Positions 14,335-22,406 of a stretch of DNA of 24,756 bases are shown piece by piece. This DNA is from Phil1 sp963643205 (GTDB lineage Bacteria; Bacillota; Clostridia; Christensenellales; CAG-138), in contig CAVIJJ010000024.1 in assembly GCA_963643205.1 (NCBI GenBank), positions 1-24,756 on the forward strand. Reading direction: 5' to 3'. The notes beneath the pieces are model-generated. The model did not search any database and was not told where the DNA came from. It saw only the letters and a program-made list of their open reading frames with translations. The position numbers and the translations under genes are program-made. Numbering within the stretch: position 1 is the stretch's first letter; each line of letters opens with the position of its first letter.

Positions 14335-16176
14335 TTGGATAAAGTTGTTATTAGCGACAGGCTGCTGCTGGGCGTTGAAAAACCGGCGCGATATACCGGC
14401 GGCGAGCTGAACAGCGTAGTGAAGGAATCCGCGCAGTTAAGATTCGCGTTGTGCTTTCCGGATGTTTACGAAATAGGCATGAGCCATCTGGGCTCGCGTA
14501 TATTGTACGAGGTTATAAATTCCCGCGAGGAATATGCCTGCGAAAGGTCGTTCGCTCCCTGGCCGGATATGGAAAAGGCCATGCGCGAAAACGGCATACC
14601 CATGTTTACTCTTGAAACGCGCACGCCGCTTGCGGATTGCGATATAGTGGGCTTTTCACTGCTTTACGAAATGTGCTACACAAACATACTCACCATGCTT
14701 GACCTTGCGGGTATTCATAAACGCTCGGCGGACAGGGGAGAGGATGAGCCTATTATCGTTGCCGGCGGCGGATGTGCCTGCAACCCGGAGCCTATAGCGG
14801 ATTTTATGGACGCTATTATGATAGGCGACGGCGAGGAAATGGTGATGGAGCTTTGCGATGCTGTGCTTGAGGCGAAAAAGGCCGGGCTGAGCCGCAGGGA
14901 AACCCTCATAAAACTTTCCGCTATAAAGGGCGTATATATTCCGTCGTTTTATGCCGAAAAACGCGGCGAAAACGGGGAATACCTGGGCGTTGAGAAAACG
15001 GAGCCCAAGGCGCCAGATAAGGTACAGCGCCGCATATTGATGGATCTTGACCGGGCGCAGTATATAAAGAAGCCTATAGTGCCATATATTCCCATAGTGC
15101 ACGATCGCATAGCGCTGGAGCTGTTCCGCGGCTGCACAAAGGGCTGCCGCTTCTGCCAGGCGGGCTTTATATATCGCCCCATAAGGGAAAGAAAGATGGA
15201 AACCGTGCTGAAAGCGGCCGATGAGCTTATCGGCTGCACGGGCTATGACGAGGTTTCGCTTTTCTCGCTAAGCTCCGGCGATTATTCGCATATTCACGAG
15301 CTTGTGCCGCGCATAATCGATCGCTTCAGCGATGAGCACGTGTCCGTATCCCTGCCCTCGCTCAGAATAGACAGCTTCCTTAAAGAGGATCTGGAACGCA
15401 TGCAGTCCGTAAGAAAAGCGGGCCTTACATTCGCGCCAGAGGCGGGAACTCAGCGCCTCAGGGATGCCATAAACAAGGGCGTAAGCGAGGATGACCTTAT
15501 GCGCGCCGTGGGAGACGCGTTCTCGTCCGGCTGGAACGGCGTTAAGCTTTATTTCATGATAGGCCTGCCTACCGAAACGGAGGAGGATATACTGGGCATT
15601 GCGGAGCTTGCGCGCAAGGTTTCCACCCTGTTCTATTCAATGCCCAAGGAAAAGCGAGGCAAGGGGCTAAGGCTGAGCGTGAGCGCGTCAAGCTTCGTGC
15701 CCAAGCCGTTCACACCCTTCCAGTGGGAACCTCAGGACAGAAAAGAAACCTTGATAGAAAAGCAAAAGCTGCTTAAAAGCGCGCTTAAGGGCATAAGGGG
15801 AGTTGAGTTCTCTTACCATGAGCCGGATATAAGCGTGCTGGAGGCTGTATTTGCGCGCGGGGACAGGCGCCTTGCCAATGTGCTTGAGCTTGCCTGGAAT
15901 AACGGAGCGCGCTTTGATTCGTGGGATGAGCACTTTAAGCTTGAGGCGTGGAACGCCGCGTTTGAGCAGGCCGGAGTGGATCCCGATATGTACGCGCACA
16001 GACGCCGCGAAAAGGATGAGGCTCTGCCGTGGGATCATATAGACTCGATAGTGACCAAGGATTACCTTAAGCGCGAAAGCGAGAAGGCTTACCGCTCCGA
16101 GGTCACCAAGGATTGCCGTCTTGGCTGCAACGGATGTTTTGGAGAGAAATATGCGACTTATTGCAAGATTAACTAA
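14335..16176 (+). CDS. B12-binding domain/radical SAM protein, TIGR03960 family
   Basis: A 613-aa iron-sulfur enzyme. The N-terminal part (to about 230) has the B12-binding-like fold seen in this family, the centre (about 250-480) is the radical SAM barrel with C267, C271 and C274 (GCTKGCRFCQAG), and the C-terminus ends in a second cysteine cluster DCRLGCNGCFG. The length fits the family. The start is TTG, chosen because GGAGG at 14323-14327 lies 7 bases ahead and the family begins with a short MDK-like lead. The family is widespread in Firmicutes next to a DUF2344 protein and RNase G, as here; its reaction is not established to my knowledge. The 3' end overlaps the next gene by 26 bases. Confidence 0.92.
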   Translation: MDKVVISDRLLLGVEKPARYTGGELNSVVKESAQLRFALCFPDVYEIGMSHLGSRILYEVINSREEYACERSFAPWPDMEKAMRENGIPMFTLETRTPLADCDIVGFSLLYEMCYTNILTMLDLAGIHKRSADRGEDEPIIVAGGGCACNPEPIADFMDAIMIGDGEEMVMELCDAVLEAKKAGLSRRETLIKLSAIKGVYIPSFYAEKRGENGEYLGVEKTEPKAPDKVQRRILMDLDRAQYIKKPIVPYIPIVHDRIALELFRGCTKGCRFCQAGFIYRPIRERKMETVLKAADELIGCTGYDEVSLFSLSSGDYSHIHELVPRIIDRFSDEHVSVSLPSLRIDSFLKEDLERMQSVRKAGLTFAPEAGTQRLRDAINKGVSEDDLMRAVGDAFSSGWNGVKLYFMIGLPTETEEDILGIAELARKVSTLFYSMPKEKRGKGLRLSVSASSFVPKPFTPFQWEPQDRKETLIEKQKLLKSALKGIRGVEFSYHEPDISVLEAVFARGDRRLANVLELAWNNGARFDSWDEHFKLEAWNAAFEQAGVDPDMYAHRRREKDEALPWDHIDSIVTKDYLKRESEKAYRSEVTKDCRLGCNGCFGEKYATYCKIN

Positions 16177-16813
16177 ACTTGAACCGGTGCGCTTTGTTTC
16201 GCATCTTGATATACTCAGGCTTCTTCAGCGCGCGTTCAGGCGCGCGGGAATACCGCTCAGCTATTCTCAGGGGTTTAATCCGCATCCGCTGCTTTCTTTC
16301 GCAACCGCCCTTTCAACCGGCTATACAAGCGCCGCGGAGTGGATTGACGTTAAGCTCGATAAGGATATGAACGCGGCGGAATTCGTTTCGCTTGTGAATA
16401 CCGCATTGCCTGCGGGCTTTGAGTTCAAAGAGGCGTATGCCGTTGAGGATAAGCTTCCCTCTCTTACGGCTTTGCTTGAAAGCGCGACTTACAGCGTAAC
16501 GTTTGCCGCGGGTACGGATGAAGATGAACTTAGGAAAAACTTTGCCGGGCTTTTGTCCGGCGAGATAATTGTCGAAAAGCGCACCAAGGGCGGCCTTAAA
16601 AACGTGGACATTCGCCCGCAGGTAATATCGTCGAGCGTGAGCGAGGAAAACGGGCGAGTTGTGCTCGGCGTAAAAGGCGTTTTGAATACTTCCGGCAGCC
16701 TTAATATAGAGCTTTTGATGGGAGCCCTTGCAAGGCAGAGCGGAAAGGATTATGATTACAGCGTACATAGAGAGAATGTTGAGTTTATAGGAGGGAGGAG
16801 CACGCCCGTTTAA
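16151..16813 (+). CDS. TIGR03936 radical SAM-associated protein (DUF2344)
   Basis: A 220-aa protein with the family's opening pattern 'KLEPVRFVSHLDILRLLQRAFRRAGIP' and 'YSQGFNPHP' (about 8-50). In many Firmicutes this domain is the partner, or C-terminal half, of the B12/radical SAM protein encoded just upstream. An ATG at 16121 lies in frame, but GGAGAG sits 5 bases before the ATG at 16151. The 26-base overlap with the preceding gene implies translational coupling. Its molecular role is unknown; links to RNA modification are suggested only by its company. Confidence 0.9.
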   Translation: MRLIARLTKLEPVRFVSHLDILRLLQRAFRRAGIPLSYSQGFNPHPLLSFATALSTGYTSAAEWIDVKLDKDMNAAEFVSLVNTALPAGFEFKEAYAVEDKLPSLTALLESATYSVTFAAGTDEDELRKNFAGLLSGEIIVEKRTKGGLKNVDIRPQVISSSVSEENGRVVLGVKGVLNTSGSLNIELLMGALARQSGKDYDYSVHRENVEFIGGRSTPV

Positions 16814-16826
16814 TAGGCAGCCTAAG

Positions 16827-18377
16827 ATGACAGAAGCAGATCTCGAAAAAGAAATAATAGTTGATATAAATCCTTATCAAACGCGCGTGGTGCTGCTTGA
16901 GCAGGGAAAGCCGAGCGAAATATATATAGAGCGCCGCGGCCGCGAAAGACTGGTAGGAAACATATATAAGGGTCGTGTGCAAAACGTTCTGCCGGGTATG
17001 CAGGCGGCGTTCGTGGATATAGGGCTTGAAAAGAACGCGTATCTTTTCGCGGGCGATATTCAGCAGGATAGGCAGGACTTTATATTCAACGGAACCGAAA
17101 CCCAAACATCAAGACCCACGCCCAATATAAAGGACATAGTTAAGGTGGGCCAGGAAATAATGGTGCAGATCGTAAAGGAACCGATAGGCACCAAGGGAGC
17201 CAGGGTCACAACCAATATAACCCTGCCCGGCCGTACGCTTGTGCTTATGCCGTCGGTAGACTATATAGGCGTATCAAAGCGCATAGAAAGCGAAACCGAA
17301 CGCACTAGGCTTAGGGACGCGGCTCAGTCCGCCGCGAAGGAATTCAATATAGGCGCGATTGTCCGCACCGCCGCCGAAGGCAAAACGGAAGAGGAGTTCC
17401 ATTCGGATTTCCTGTTTTTAACCAGGCTTTGGGGCAGAATAAAGCAAAAGAGCGAGCTTGTGAGCGCGCCGCGCCTGCTGCACGCGGAAGAACCGCTTGT
17501 GTTCAGAACAATAAGGGATCTGTTTACGCCCGATATAAAGCGCCTTGCCATAAACGATAGGGAGTTTTACGAGCGCGTTCAGCTGATTGCGAACATAATA
17601 TCGCCGTCGCTGAAAAACAGGGTGCAGCTCTATGAGGATATACCGGATCTTTTTGATCAGCTTGGCCTTGAAACGGAGATTGACCGCGCGCTTGCCCATA
17701 AGGTTTGGATGAAAAACGGCGGCTATATAATAATCGACCAAACCGAGGCGCTTACAACCATAGATGTTAATACCGGCAAATACGTAGGCACGGATAATTT
17801 GCAGGAAACCATAACCGAAACCAACTGCGAGGCGGCAAGAGAGATAGCCCGCCAGCTTAGGCTTAGGGACATAAGTGGCATAATAGTTGTTGACTTTATA
17901 GATATGGACGAGATTGCGGATAAGGAACGTGTGCTCTCAACCCTGCGCGACGAATTGGCTAAAGACCGCACAAAGTCCCATGTGCTTGGCATAACCCAGC
18001 TGGGCCTTGTTGAAATGACGCGCAAAAAAACCCGCCAGTGCATATCCCATACTCTGCAAAGCGCGTGCCCTTATTGCGGCGGCACGGGCAAGGTTTTAAG
18101 CGTTGAAACCGTTGTTCTTAAGGTAAGAAAGCAGCTCATGCGGCTTATAGCCAAGAACGAGTCAAATAACTTCCTTGTCAGGGTTAATCCCGCCGTGGCG
18201 GCCTCTATCGCGGAAAATTCGGATCCTCATTCCGGAATCCTGCCGGTGCCCAAGAATGGTGCGATATATGTTGAGCCCGCGGATATGCACATGGAAAAGT
18301 ACGAGGTCGTGTCCTTAAACGAAGAACGGGCCGAAGAACTCTACCGCGGCGGAGTGACGAGATACAGCGGCGAATAA
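16827..18377 (+). CDS. rng: Ribonuclease G/E family endoribonuclease
   Basis: A 516-aa single-strand-specific endoribonuclease acting on rRNA precursors and mRNAs. N-terminal S1-type region at about 37-125 (LVGNIYKGRVQNVLPGMQAAFVDIG), catalytic DNase I-like region with D313 and N315 (TIDVNTG) and D356 (VVDFIDM), and the zinc-link cysteines C414 and C417 (CPYCGGTG), all intact. Length matches RNase G, without the long C-terminal scaffold of RNase E. It follows the DUF2344 gene by 13 bases. The ribosome site is unusual: only AGG is near the ATG, while a strong GGAGGGAGGAG ends 26 bases upstream with no start codon to serve; coupling to the preceding stop is probable. Confidence 0.94.
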   Translation: MTEADLEKEIIVDINPYQTRVVLLEQGKPSEIYIERRGRERLVGNIYKGRVQNVLPGMQAAFVDIGLEKNAYLFAGDIQQDRQDFIFNGTETQTSRPTPNIKDIVKVGQEIMVQIVKEPIGTKGARVTTNITLPGRTLVLMPSVDYIGVSKRIESETERTRLRDAAQSAAKEFNIGAIVRTAAEGKTEEEFHSDFLFLTRLWGRIKQKSELVSAPRLLHAEEPLVFRTIRDLFTPDIKRLAINDREFYERVQLIANIISPSLKNRVQLYEDIPDLFDQLGLETEIDRALAHKVWMKNGGYIIIDQTEALTTIDVNTGKYVGTDNLQETITETNCEAAREIARQLRLRDISGIIVVDFIDMDEIADKERVLSTLRDELAKDRTKSHVLGITQLGLVEMTRKKTRQCISHTLQSACPYCGGTGKVLSVETVVLKVRKQLMRLIAKNESNNFLVRVNPAVAASIAENSDPHSGILPVPKNGAIYVEPADMHMEKYEVVSLNEERAEELYRGGVTRYSGE

Positions 18378-18384
18378 GCCGCTG
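18365..18384 (+). terminator. Hairpin overlapping the RNase G stop codon
   Basis: CAGCGGC (18365-18371) and GCCGCTG (18378-18384) pair perfectly around GAATAA, which includes the stop. The T-run (TGTTTTT) comes only at 18401-18407, so this is a weak terminator or an mRNA 3'-end stabiliser. Confidence 0.4.
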
Positions 18385-18404
18385 AACAAAAATTTAATGT
18401 TGTT

Positions 18405-18432
18405 TTTGCCAAAGGTAGTGACATTTGGCAAA
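18405..18432. repeat. Perfect 9-bp inverted repeat around the tRNA promoter -35 box
   Basis: TTTGCCAAA (18405-18413) and TTTGGCAAA (18424-18432) flank a 10-base gap. The gap holds GTGACA, the -35 box of the tRNA-Thr/Pro promoter, and the right arm fills half of its spacer. It could act as an operator or as an RNase G operon terminator. Confidence 0.75.
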
Positions 18433-18446
18433 TAATATGATATAAT
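18418..18446 (+). promoter_or_regulatory. Promoter of the tRNA-Thr/tRNA-Pro operon
   Basis: GTGACA (18418-18423), 17 bases, then a perfect TATAAT (18441-18446), 27 bases ahead of the first mature tRNA base. Confidence 0.8.
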
Positions 18447-18472
18447 CCTTAATCGTCGGCATAACGCCGTAA

Positions 18473-18548
18473 GCCAATGTGGCTCAGTTGGCAGAGCAGC
18501 GCACTCGTAATGCGCAGGTCAAGAGTTCGAATCTCTTCATTGGCTCCA
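18473..18548 (+). tRNA. tRNA-Thr (anticodon CGT)
   Basis: Full cloverleaf: acceptor GCCAATG/CATTGGC, D-stem GCTC/GAGC, anticodon stem GCGCA/TGCGC around CTCGTAA, T-arm AGAG-TTCGAAT-CTCT, and encoded CCA after a T discriminator. It reads ACG codons and is first in a two-tRNA transcript. Confidence 0.96.
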
Positions 18549-18550
18549 TT

Positions 18551-18627
18551 CGGGGCGTAGCGCAGCTTGGTAGCGCGTTTGGTTCGGGACCAAAAGGCCG
18601 GGTGTTCAAATCACCTCGCCCCGACCA
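18551..18627 (+). tRNA. tRNA-Pro (anticodon CGG)
   Basis: Acceptor CGGGGCG/CGCCCCG, D-stem GCGC/GCGC, anticodon stem TTTGG/CCAAA around TTCGGGA, T-loop TTCAAAT, encoded CCA after an A discriminator. It starts two bases after tRNA-Thr, so processing must separate them tightly. Confidence 0.95.
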
Positions 18628-18628
18628 T

Positions 18629-18670
18629 AAAAGCGGTTCTTGTGATAAGCAGGGACCGCTTTTGTTATAT
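18629..18670 (+). terminator. Terminator of the tRNA-Thr/Pro operon
   Basis: AAAAGCGGT (18629-18637) pairs with ACCGCTTTT (18655-18663) around a 17-base loop, followed by GTTATAT. It begins two bases after the tRNA-Pro CCA. Confidence 0.75.
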
Positions 18671-18683
18671 ATTGATTTTTTGC

Positions 18684-18738
18684 CGTTAGTTCACAATACC
18701 GCGCGGGACTTTATCACTATACTCGGTGTAAACTAACG
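18684..18738. repeat. 12-bp inverted repeat upstream of the MATE gene
   Basis: CGTTAGTTCACA (18684-18695) and TGTAAACTAACG (18727-18738) are inverted copies with one mismatch and a 31-base gap. The gap contains the palindrome CCGCGCGG (18699-18706) and TATACT (18718-18723), a possible -10 box for the exporter. It could be a paired operator or a long-loop leader hairpin. Confidence 0.55.
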
Positions 18739-18781
18739 CCTGTGTTGCCGCATTGGGCGGCGGGAAGGAATAATTGTTTTT

Positions 18782-20152
18782 ATGCAGCAGGACAAAACTT
18801 TTCTTGGCACTGAGCCTGTGGGTAAGCTTCTTTTAAGGCTTGCGGTACCTACGGTCGCGGCTCAGTTCGTAAATATGCTATACAATATCGTGGATAGAAT
18901 ATACATAGGCCACATGGGCGAAAACGGGAGCATGGCACTTACGGGCGTTGGCGTATGCATGCCCATAATTCTTATAATTTCCGCCTTTGCCGCGTTTGTA
19001 AGCTCCGGCGGCGCGCCCCGCGCGTCAATCGCTATGGGTGAGGGCAATATGGAAAAGGCGCAGAATATACTCGGCGGCTGCTTTACGCTGCAGCTTTGCA
19101 TATCCGTTGCGCTTACGGCTGTATTGCTTATATGGAACAGGGATTTTCTTCTCGCGTTCGGTGCCAGCGAAAACACAATAGACTATGCCGTTGAGTATAT
19201 GAACATATACGCTATAGGCACCCTGTTCGTTCAGCTTACGCTTGGCATGAATGCGTTTATAACGGCGCAGGGCTTTGCCAAAATGGGTATGTATACCGTG
19301 CTTATAGGCGCCGTGACAAACATTGTGCTCGATCCGCTGTTTATATTTGTGTTCGATATGGGCGTTGCGGGCGCGGCGCTTGCCACCATAATTTCTCAGG
19401 GCATTTCCTGCCTGTGGGTGCTGCATTTCTTAATAAAGGGAACAAGTATACTCAAATTGAAACGAGCCTCTCTAAAGCCGAATTTGAGCCTTATTTTGCC
19501 ATGCATGGCGCTTGGCCTTGCCTCGTTTGTAATGCAGTCAAGCGAAAGCATAATATCCGTGTGCTTCAATTCATCCTTGCTTAAATACGGCGATGACATA
19601 GCCGTTGGCGCCATGACAATACTTTCAAGCGTAATGCAGTTTGCCATGATGCCTCTTTCGGGCATAGCGCAGGGAGCTCAGCCTATTTTAAGCTATAATT
19701 TCGGCGCGAAAAACGCCGGCAGGGTAAAGGATACGTTTAAGCTTTTGCTGAAGGTTTGCCTTGGCTATTCGTTCTTGCTGTGGGGAATAATAATGCTGTT
19801 CCCGCAGGCGTTCGCGGGCCTGTTTACAACAAGCGAGGAGCTTGTCGAGTTCGCCGCGAGCGCGCTCAGAATATATTGCGCGGTGCTCTTTGTGTTTGGC
19901 ATTCAAATATCGTGCCAGATGACTTTTGTCTCGATTGGCAACGCCAAGTGTTCCATAATCGTAGCCGTGCTCAGAAAGTTTGTGCTGCTGATACCCCTGA
20001 TATATATTATGCCCGCGATAATCGCCGATAAAACCACGGCCGTATATATGGCGGAACCCGTGGCGGATATAATTGCCGTTTCCTGCACGGCCGTGCTGTT
20101 TGGCTATGAATTCAAAAAGGCAATGAAAAGGCTTGAAAACATGGGGGAGTAA
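18782..20152 (+). CDS. MATE-family efflux transporter, MepA-like
   Basis: A 456-aa inner-membrane antiporter of the normal MATE length with about twelve hydrophobic segments in two similar halves. The opening KLLLRLAVPTVAAQFVNMLYNIVDRIYIGHMG, the NMLYN motif, and MPLSGIAQGAQPILSYNFGA in the second half are typical of the MepA/DinF branch, which exports cationic drugs or metabolites using Na+ or H+. The substrate cannot be read from sequence. GGAAGGAA ends about 11 bases before the ATG, slightly long. It stands alone between terminators; the inverted repeat upstream is its likely control region. Confidence 0.92.
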   Translation: MQQDKTFLGTEPVGKLLLRLAVPTVAAQFVNMLYNIVDRIYIGHMGENGSMALTGVGVCMPIILIISAFAAFVSSGGAPRASIAMGEGNMEKAQNILGGCFTLQLCISVALTAVLLIWNRDFLLAFGASENTIDYAVEYMNIYAIGTLFVQLTLGMNAFITAQGFAKMGMYTVLIGAVTNIVLDPLFIFVFDMGVAGAALATIISQGISCLWVLHFLIKGTSILKLKRASLKPNLSLILPCMALGLASFVMQSSESIISVCFNSSLLKYGDDIAVGAMTILSSVMQFAMMPLSGIAQGAQPILSYNFGAKNAGRVKDTFKLLLKVCLGYSFLLWGIIMLFPQAFAGLFTTSEELVEFAASALRIYCAVLFVFGIQISCQMTFVSIGNAKCSIIVAVLRKFVLLIPLIYIMPAIIADKTTAVYMAEPVADIIAVSCTAVLFGYEFKKAMKRLENMGE

Positions 20153-20167
20153 CCCCGGCTGAATACG

Positions 20168-20195
20168 AAAGGCCGCCCAATCGGGCGGCCTTTTT
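20168..20195 (+). terminator. Intrinsic terminator of the MATE gene
   Basis: AAAGGCCGCCC (20168-20178) pairs perfectly with GGGCGGCCTTT (20183-20193) around AATC, then continues as a T-run to 20195. It begins 15 bases after the stop. Confidence 0.95.
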
Positions 20196-20222
20196 GTGCC
20201 TGAAAAATCTATGATAAATCAA

Positions 20223-20250
20223 AAGCCCTCATCCTTTCGGATGAGGGCTT
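20223..20250 (-). terminator. Intrinsic terminator of tRNA-Asn
   Basis: A perfect 12-bp stem (20223-20234 with 20239-20250) and a GAAA-type loop on the minus strand, followed by TTGATTT, six bases past the tRNA end. The plus-strand tail CTTTATT would also let it back up the MATE terminator. Confidence 0.85.
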
Positions 20251-20256
20251 CTTTAT

Positions 20257-20332
20257 TGGCTCCCCCTGTTGGACTCGAACCAACGACACTGCGGTTAACA
20301 GCCGCATGCTCTACCGACTGAGCTAAGGAGGA
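20257..20332 (-). tRNA. tRNA-Asn (anticodon GTT)
   Basis: On the minus strand: acceptor TCCTCCT/AGGGGGA, D-stem GCTC/GAGC, anticodon stem TGCGG/CCGCA around CTGTTAA, T-arm GTTGG-TTCGAGT-CCAAC, G discriminator and encoded CCA. It is alone in its transcript. Confidence 0.96.
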
Positions 20333-20346
20333 ACGGAACGAGTGTT

Positions 20347-20375
20347 ATTATAGCGCGGGTTTATTGATTTGGCAA
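20347..20375 (-). promoter_or_regulatory. Promoter of tRNA-Asn
   Basis: On the minus strand TTGCCA (20370-20375), 17 bases, then a perfect TATAAT (20347-20352), 14 bases before the mature 5' end. Confidence 0.8.
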
Positions 20376-20453
20376 CCCCTTTTTTCAAAAAAATTAAAAT
20401 ATTTTTGTATGCTTATGCACTCATCCTGAATATAACCAGACAATCAGGCATTT

Positions 20454-21029
20454 TTAATGCCTGCGCCATCTTGGCAGAATGCCCATCTCCTTCAGCGCCT
20501 CGTATACGCGGGGGTTGGGAAGACCTATTACCGTAAAATAGCAGCCGTCTATCTTTTCGACAAGCACTGTAGCCGGTCCCTGTATGCCGTAAGCGCCGGC
20601 TTTGTCCATGGGCTCGCCGGTTGCTATATAGTCGCGTATTTCGGTCTCCTCAAGCTTTTTGAACGTAACGTCGACCCTGTCACAGAACACGGTTTCCTTG
20701 CCTGCGCAAATCACCGCTACGCCCGTATACACGGTGTGCGTGCGGCCGCTAAGCCTTGAAAGAATGCGAAACGCGTCTTCCTCATCGTGCGGCTTGCCGA
20801 GTATTTCTCCGTCAAGATATACTATCGTGTCCGATCCCAGCACGCAGCAACCGGGATTATCCTTGGCTACCGCCGCGGCTTTTATCTTGGCCAGCCGGCT
20901 CACGTATTCGTCGGGTTCGCATATTTCTATGTTTTCTTCGGCCATGCTCGGCTTAACGCTGAAGTCGTAGCCCATCAGCTCAAGCATTTCCCTGCGCCTG
21001 GGTGACGCGGATGCAAGTATAAGGTCCAT
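20454..21029 (-). CDS. maf: Maf-family nucleotide pyrophosphatase
   Basis: A 191-aa protein, normal for Maf. It hydrolyses non-canonical or pyrimidine nucleoside triphosphates such as dTTP/UTP and affects septum formation when overproduced. Motifs: SASPRR at 7-12, GSDTIV at 65-70 (catalytic aspartate), KPHDEEDA at 79-86, YTGV at 101-104 and DKAGAYGIQG at 142-151. An in-frame ATG lies at 21104, inside the preceding gene, but MDLILASASPRR is the normal family beginning and GGAGACC lies about 9 bases before the ATG at 21029. It follows the YitT gene by 23 bases and is co-transcribed with it. A small hairpin at 20446-20462 overlaps its stop, without a clear T-run. Confidence 0.95.
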   Translation of the reverse strand: MDLILASASPRRREMLELMGYDFSVKPSMAEENIEICEPDEYVSRLAKIKAAAVAKDNPGCCVLGSDTIVYLDGEILGKPHDEEDAFRILSRLSGRTHTVYTGVAVICAGKETVFCDRVDVTFKKLEETEIRDYIATGEPMDKAGAYGIQGPATVLVEKIDGCYFTVIGLPNPRVYEALKEMGILPRWRRH

Positions 21030-21052
21030 TGATTGGGTCTCCTTTGGTGCAC

Positions 21053-21922
21053 TCACTCGGAAAGGTCCTGGAAACCGAGTCCGTATGCCGTATCGTAGGG
21101 GCACAGCAGTACCAGTGCGGTTTTATCCGCGCTGTAGGCTATGGCGCGAATGTGGCATGCCTCGGCACGGGAGCAAGCGCAAACGAGCACGGTCCTGTCG
21201 GAGCCGGAGAACATACCGGTCGCCTTGATGCTGGTTACGCCGCGCCCGATATTGTTCATTATAACGTCCGAAATTTCCTTGGGCTTGCCGGTAACTATAA
21301 ATGTAACCTGGCCGGTCATAAAGCCCGCGGTAATCTTGTCTATAACGGTTGTGGAAACGGCCGTCATGATAATGCCCTGAAGCACCGCGTCAATCCTTCC
21401 GAATACAAGACCGCCAAGAAGTATTACGCTGCCGTCTATAAATATGGATATTGTGCCAATGGAAAGGTGGGGGAACTTCTTACGGATTGTCATTATAAGG
21501 AAATCCGTGCCGCCGGTGGAAGAACCGCGCCAATAAACCAGCGCAAGGCCCGCGCCGCTTAATGCGCCGCCGAAAAGCGCGGCCATGATTGGGTCGCCGC
21601 TGTATGCGGGTAGCAGCGGAAATACGCCGTCGATTATGATTGTGTTTATAATCATGGTTTTTATGGACTTAAAGAAAAATCCCTTGCCAACGGTTTTTAT
21701 GCATATCAGAATAATAGGTATGTTGAGTACAAGGGTGCAAATACCTATGGGCAGGTTGGTAAAATGGTTAACGATTATGCCAAGACCGGATATGCCGCCG
21801 GGGGCGAAGTCCGCTTTTGAGGCAAAGCTATATATGCCGGCCGCGTACAGAATGCTGCCTATAATGTCAAACAGCAAATCCATCAGTATATTCTTCAGCT
21901 TTTCCTTTCGTTCAGTCGTCAT
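21053..21922 (-). CDS. YitT-family membrane protein (DUF161/DUF2179)
   Basis: A 289-aa protein with about five or six hydrophobic segments in residues 12-200 and a soluble C-terminal DUF2179 domain (about 205-275). The family marks are APGGISGLGI (40-49) and YWRGSSTGGTDF (130-141). Function in Firmicutes is unknown; the membrane part resembles transporters. An in-frame ATG at 21967 exists, but GGAGG at 21930-21934 is 7 bases before the ATG at 21922. It is the first gene of the yitT-maf transcript. Confidence 0.92.
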   Translation of the reverse strand: MTTERKEKLKNILMDLLFDIIGSILYAAGIYSFASKADFAPGGISGLGIIVNHFTNLPIGICTLVLNIPIILICIKTVGKGFFFKSIKTMIINTIIIDGVFPLLPAYSGDPIMAALFGGALSGAGLALVYWRGSSTGGTDFLIMTIRKKFPHLSIGTISIFIDGSVILLGGLVFGRIDAVLQGIIMTAVSTTVIDKITAGFMTGQVTFIVTGKPKEISDVIMNNIGRGVTSIKATGMFSGSDRTVLVCACSRAEACHIRAIAYSADKTALVLLCPYDTAYGLGFQDLSE

Positions 21923-21974
21923 ATGCAATCCTCCTTCTTGTGCCGAAACTTGCTTTTTTCTCGACAACCACGTG

Positions 21975-22004
21975 ATTGTAACACCGCCGTTATGTATTTG
22001 TCAA
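21975..22004 (-). promoter_or_regulatory. Promoter of the yitT-maf operon
   Basis: On the minus strand a perfect TTGACA (21999-22004), 18 bases, then TACAAT (21975-21980), about 52 bases before the ATG. Confidence 0.75.
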
Positions 22005-22103
22005 TTAAACCTAAAAACTGCAATTTTGCCCCTTTGCTCTTGCATTTTTGGAAATGTATTTTGTATAATATCGTTAAATGTGCGTTATATGGAAAATACG
22101 GCA

Positions 22104-22132
22104 TTGACAGAAATAAACCTTTCTGATAAAAT
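22104..22132 (+). promoter_or_regulatory. Promoter of the six-tRNA operon
   Basis: A perfect TTGACA (22104-22109), 17 bases, then TAAAAT (22127-22132). It is about 75 bases ahead of tRNA-Arg and runs away from the yitT promoter 100 bases to the left. Confidence 0.82.
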
Positions 22133-22209
22133 GCATAAATGTCGGCAGAGAGCGGAAAGCCGTTTCCGGGCGACGCCGATAAGGAACAGCGCCTATAGGG
22201 AGTGCGTAA

Positions 22210-22286
22210 GCGCCTGTAGCCCAGCCGGATAGAGCAACGGCCTTCTAAGCCGTAGGTCCAGGGTTCGAATCCCTGCGGGCGCGCCA
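22210..22286 (+). tRNA. tRNA-Arg (anticodon TCT)
   Basis: Acceptor GCGCCTG/CGGGCGC (one T-G), anticodon stem ACGGC/GCCGT around CTTCTAA, T-arm CAGGG-TTCGAAT-CCCTG, encoded CCA. The D-stem GCCC/GAGC has one C-A mismatch where related tRNAs have T-A. It reads AGA/AGG and is first in the operon. Confidence 0.95.
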
Positions 22287-22293
22287 AGTATAT

Positions 22294-22371
22294 GGTGGGT
22301 ATAGTTCAGTTGGTTAGAATGCCAGATTGTGGCTCTGGAGGTCGTGGGTTCGAGTCCCACTACCCACCCCA
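22294..22371 (+). tRNA. tRNA-His (anticodon GTG)
   Basis: Acceptor GTGGGTA/TACCCAC with the extra G-1 at 22294 facing C73, the identity mark of tRNA-His. Anticodon stem CCAGA/TCTGG around TTGTGGC, T-loop TTCGAGT, encoded CCA. Confidence 0.95.
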
Positions 22372-22406
22372 TTTACTTTTCCCCCATGGCGCTTTTTGTG
22401 CATAAT

